This document shows, piece after piece, positions 29,475 to 30,375 of a stretch of 30,375 bases of DNA. The stretch comes from Nemertoderma westbladi (taxonomy: Eukaryota; Xenacoelomorpha; Nemertodermatida; Nemertodermatidae): the NCBI GenBank assembly GCA_032718475.1, contig JAUCBJ010001391.1, positions 1 to 30,375 of the forward strand, read 5' to 3'. Every line of letters starts with the position of its first letter. The first letter of the stretch is position 1. Under the pieces are notes generated by a model. The model saw only the letters and a program-made list of their open reading frames with translations. It was not told the DNA's origin and searched no databases. The translations under genes and the position numbers were made by a program.

Positions 29475-30375
29475 CACACTACCAATAACGCCCCCCCCCC
29501 CCCCCCCCCCCCGCCCCCATGATAAGGCATCATAATATCATACAATGTTCTTAGAAAGCCAGCTTATTACTTAGGCCTATATTATATAATCTCTCAACCA
29601 GTTTAATAGTCTGTAATGTAAAGCAATGAAATGGAGCCCAATTGACCACTGCAGGAGGGGGGCGCCCACTGGCTCCTGCCTTGGTTTCTGTGCTTTGATT
29701 AGACGACGTCGCTGTGCCTTGCCTGTCAAGCAGGGTTCAATATATACCAATGAAAGATAGCATAAATAAGATAGGCACTCTGACTCTGATGTAATATAAT
29801 GAATTATGTCATTTTTTCTGGGTACACTGACCAACGTGATTGGATATTGCGTAGCTTGTCTTGCCGAGTCACAACTAAATAACCTGTGGGTGGCTATGTA
29901 TTTTAATTCAATATTATTATTAATACCTTGAAAATTACTTTGAAATGTAATTAATTAGAACATGAATTTTTTTAAACAAAAAAAACGTTTTTTTTTTACT
30001 TTCAATAAATCAAAAAAGATTATTTAATAATGTACCGGTTAGTTCAATTTCAAAATGTGGCAGTTTATAAAATAATATACCATGGCGTGGGGTGGGGGAT
30101 TGTTTCACGAAGCGACATTTAACTAAATGGAAATCGCCGATTTATAAATAAGGTATTTAAAAAAACGGAAGCACATTTAAATTTTACGTTCCTTAATTTA
30201 AATGACATGAATTGAAATTTGCCTACTGTCATTTTGCAATACTTTTATGTTATCAATACATGTTGTTATGATTCCATGGTAGTAGGGCCTATAGTACTAG
30301 TTTTTAAGAATAAGTTAACTGTTCTTAATATAAATATTATTAACATTGTAAACGTTCGAATAAACATTATAAAAT
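29475..30375. other. AT-rich spacer at the right end of the window
   Basis: Apart from the C22 run no gene, TIR or long repeat is seen. Minus ORF 29577-29834 has no recognisable domain. Confidence 0.55.
29491..29512 (+). repeat. Poly-C homopolymer, 22 C
   Basis: Uninterrupted run followed by GCCCCCATG. It starts 17 bp after the right target duplication of the 3.2-kb element. Length is likely to be unreliable. Confidence 0.95.

Noticed and set aside
1-30375. CRISPR array or bacterial operon
   Set aside because: Tandem repeats here lack unique, evenly sized spacers and cas genes; all coding evidence is animal or retroelement.

Overview
This window is animal nuclear DNA, AT-rich outside the genes and very dense in transposable elements. 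The evidence for an animal is a full-length protein phosphatase 1 catalytic subunit of the beta type, several metazoan-style non-LTR retrotransposons (LINEs), and terminal-inverted-repeat (TIR) DNA elements. There are no operons or ribosome binding sites. The very frequent words TAGGCC/AGGCCTA, TACCGGTA and ACTGCAGT suggest a marine invertebrate, but I cannot name the species.

Layout. 1-1760: degenerate RTE-like LINE (family A) ending in a (TAG)n tail. 1933-2613: intact single-exon ORF for a small Cys-rich secreted or surface protein. 2614-5463: AT-rich spacer with a G21 run, a 21-bp tandem repeat built on TTACTGCAGTAA, and a perfect hairpin. 5464-6165: broken, unidentified ORF. 6204-7398: 75-bp minisatellite with about 16 units. 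7560-12800: a second family-A LINE with two 5' UTR monomers, interrupted by an antisense LINE of another family (9204-11640). 13150-13457: PIF/Harbinger-like MITE with a TTA target duplication. 13458-15846: AT-rich spacer. 15847-16827 (minus): intact intronless PP1-beta gene, the only confidently conserved host gene. 17602-21598: 4-kb TIR element with a 5-bp target site duplication (TSD) and clusters of a 16-bp palindrome; it carries a LINE remnant and probably a second nested element. 21609-22532: 0.9-kb TIR element with an 8-bp TSD, abutting the previous one. 23262-23690 and 24434-24619: two more 3' fragments of LINE family A. 26236-29466: 3.2-kb TIR element with an 8-bp TSD and inverted 42-bp subterminal minisatellites, containing a LINE remnant. 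29475-30375: AT-rich spacer starting with a C22 run.

The genes do not form a pathway. The biology is mostly mobile-DNA history: nested insertions, a chimera of two LINE families with 17 bp shared at one joint, and one LINE fragment carrying six short interrupted duplications of a single type. The DNA elements contain no recognisable transposase and are presumably moved in trans.
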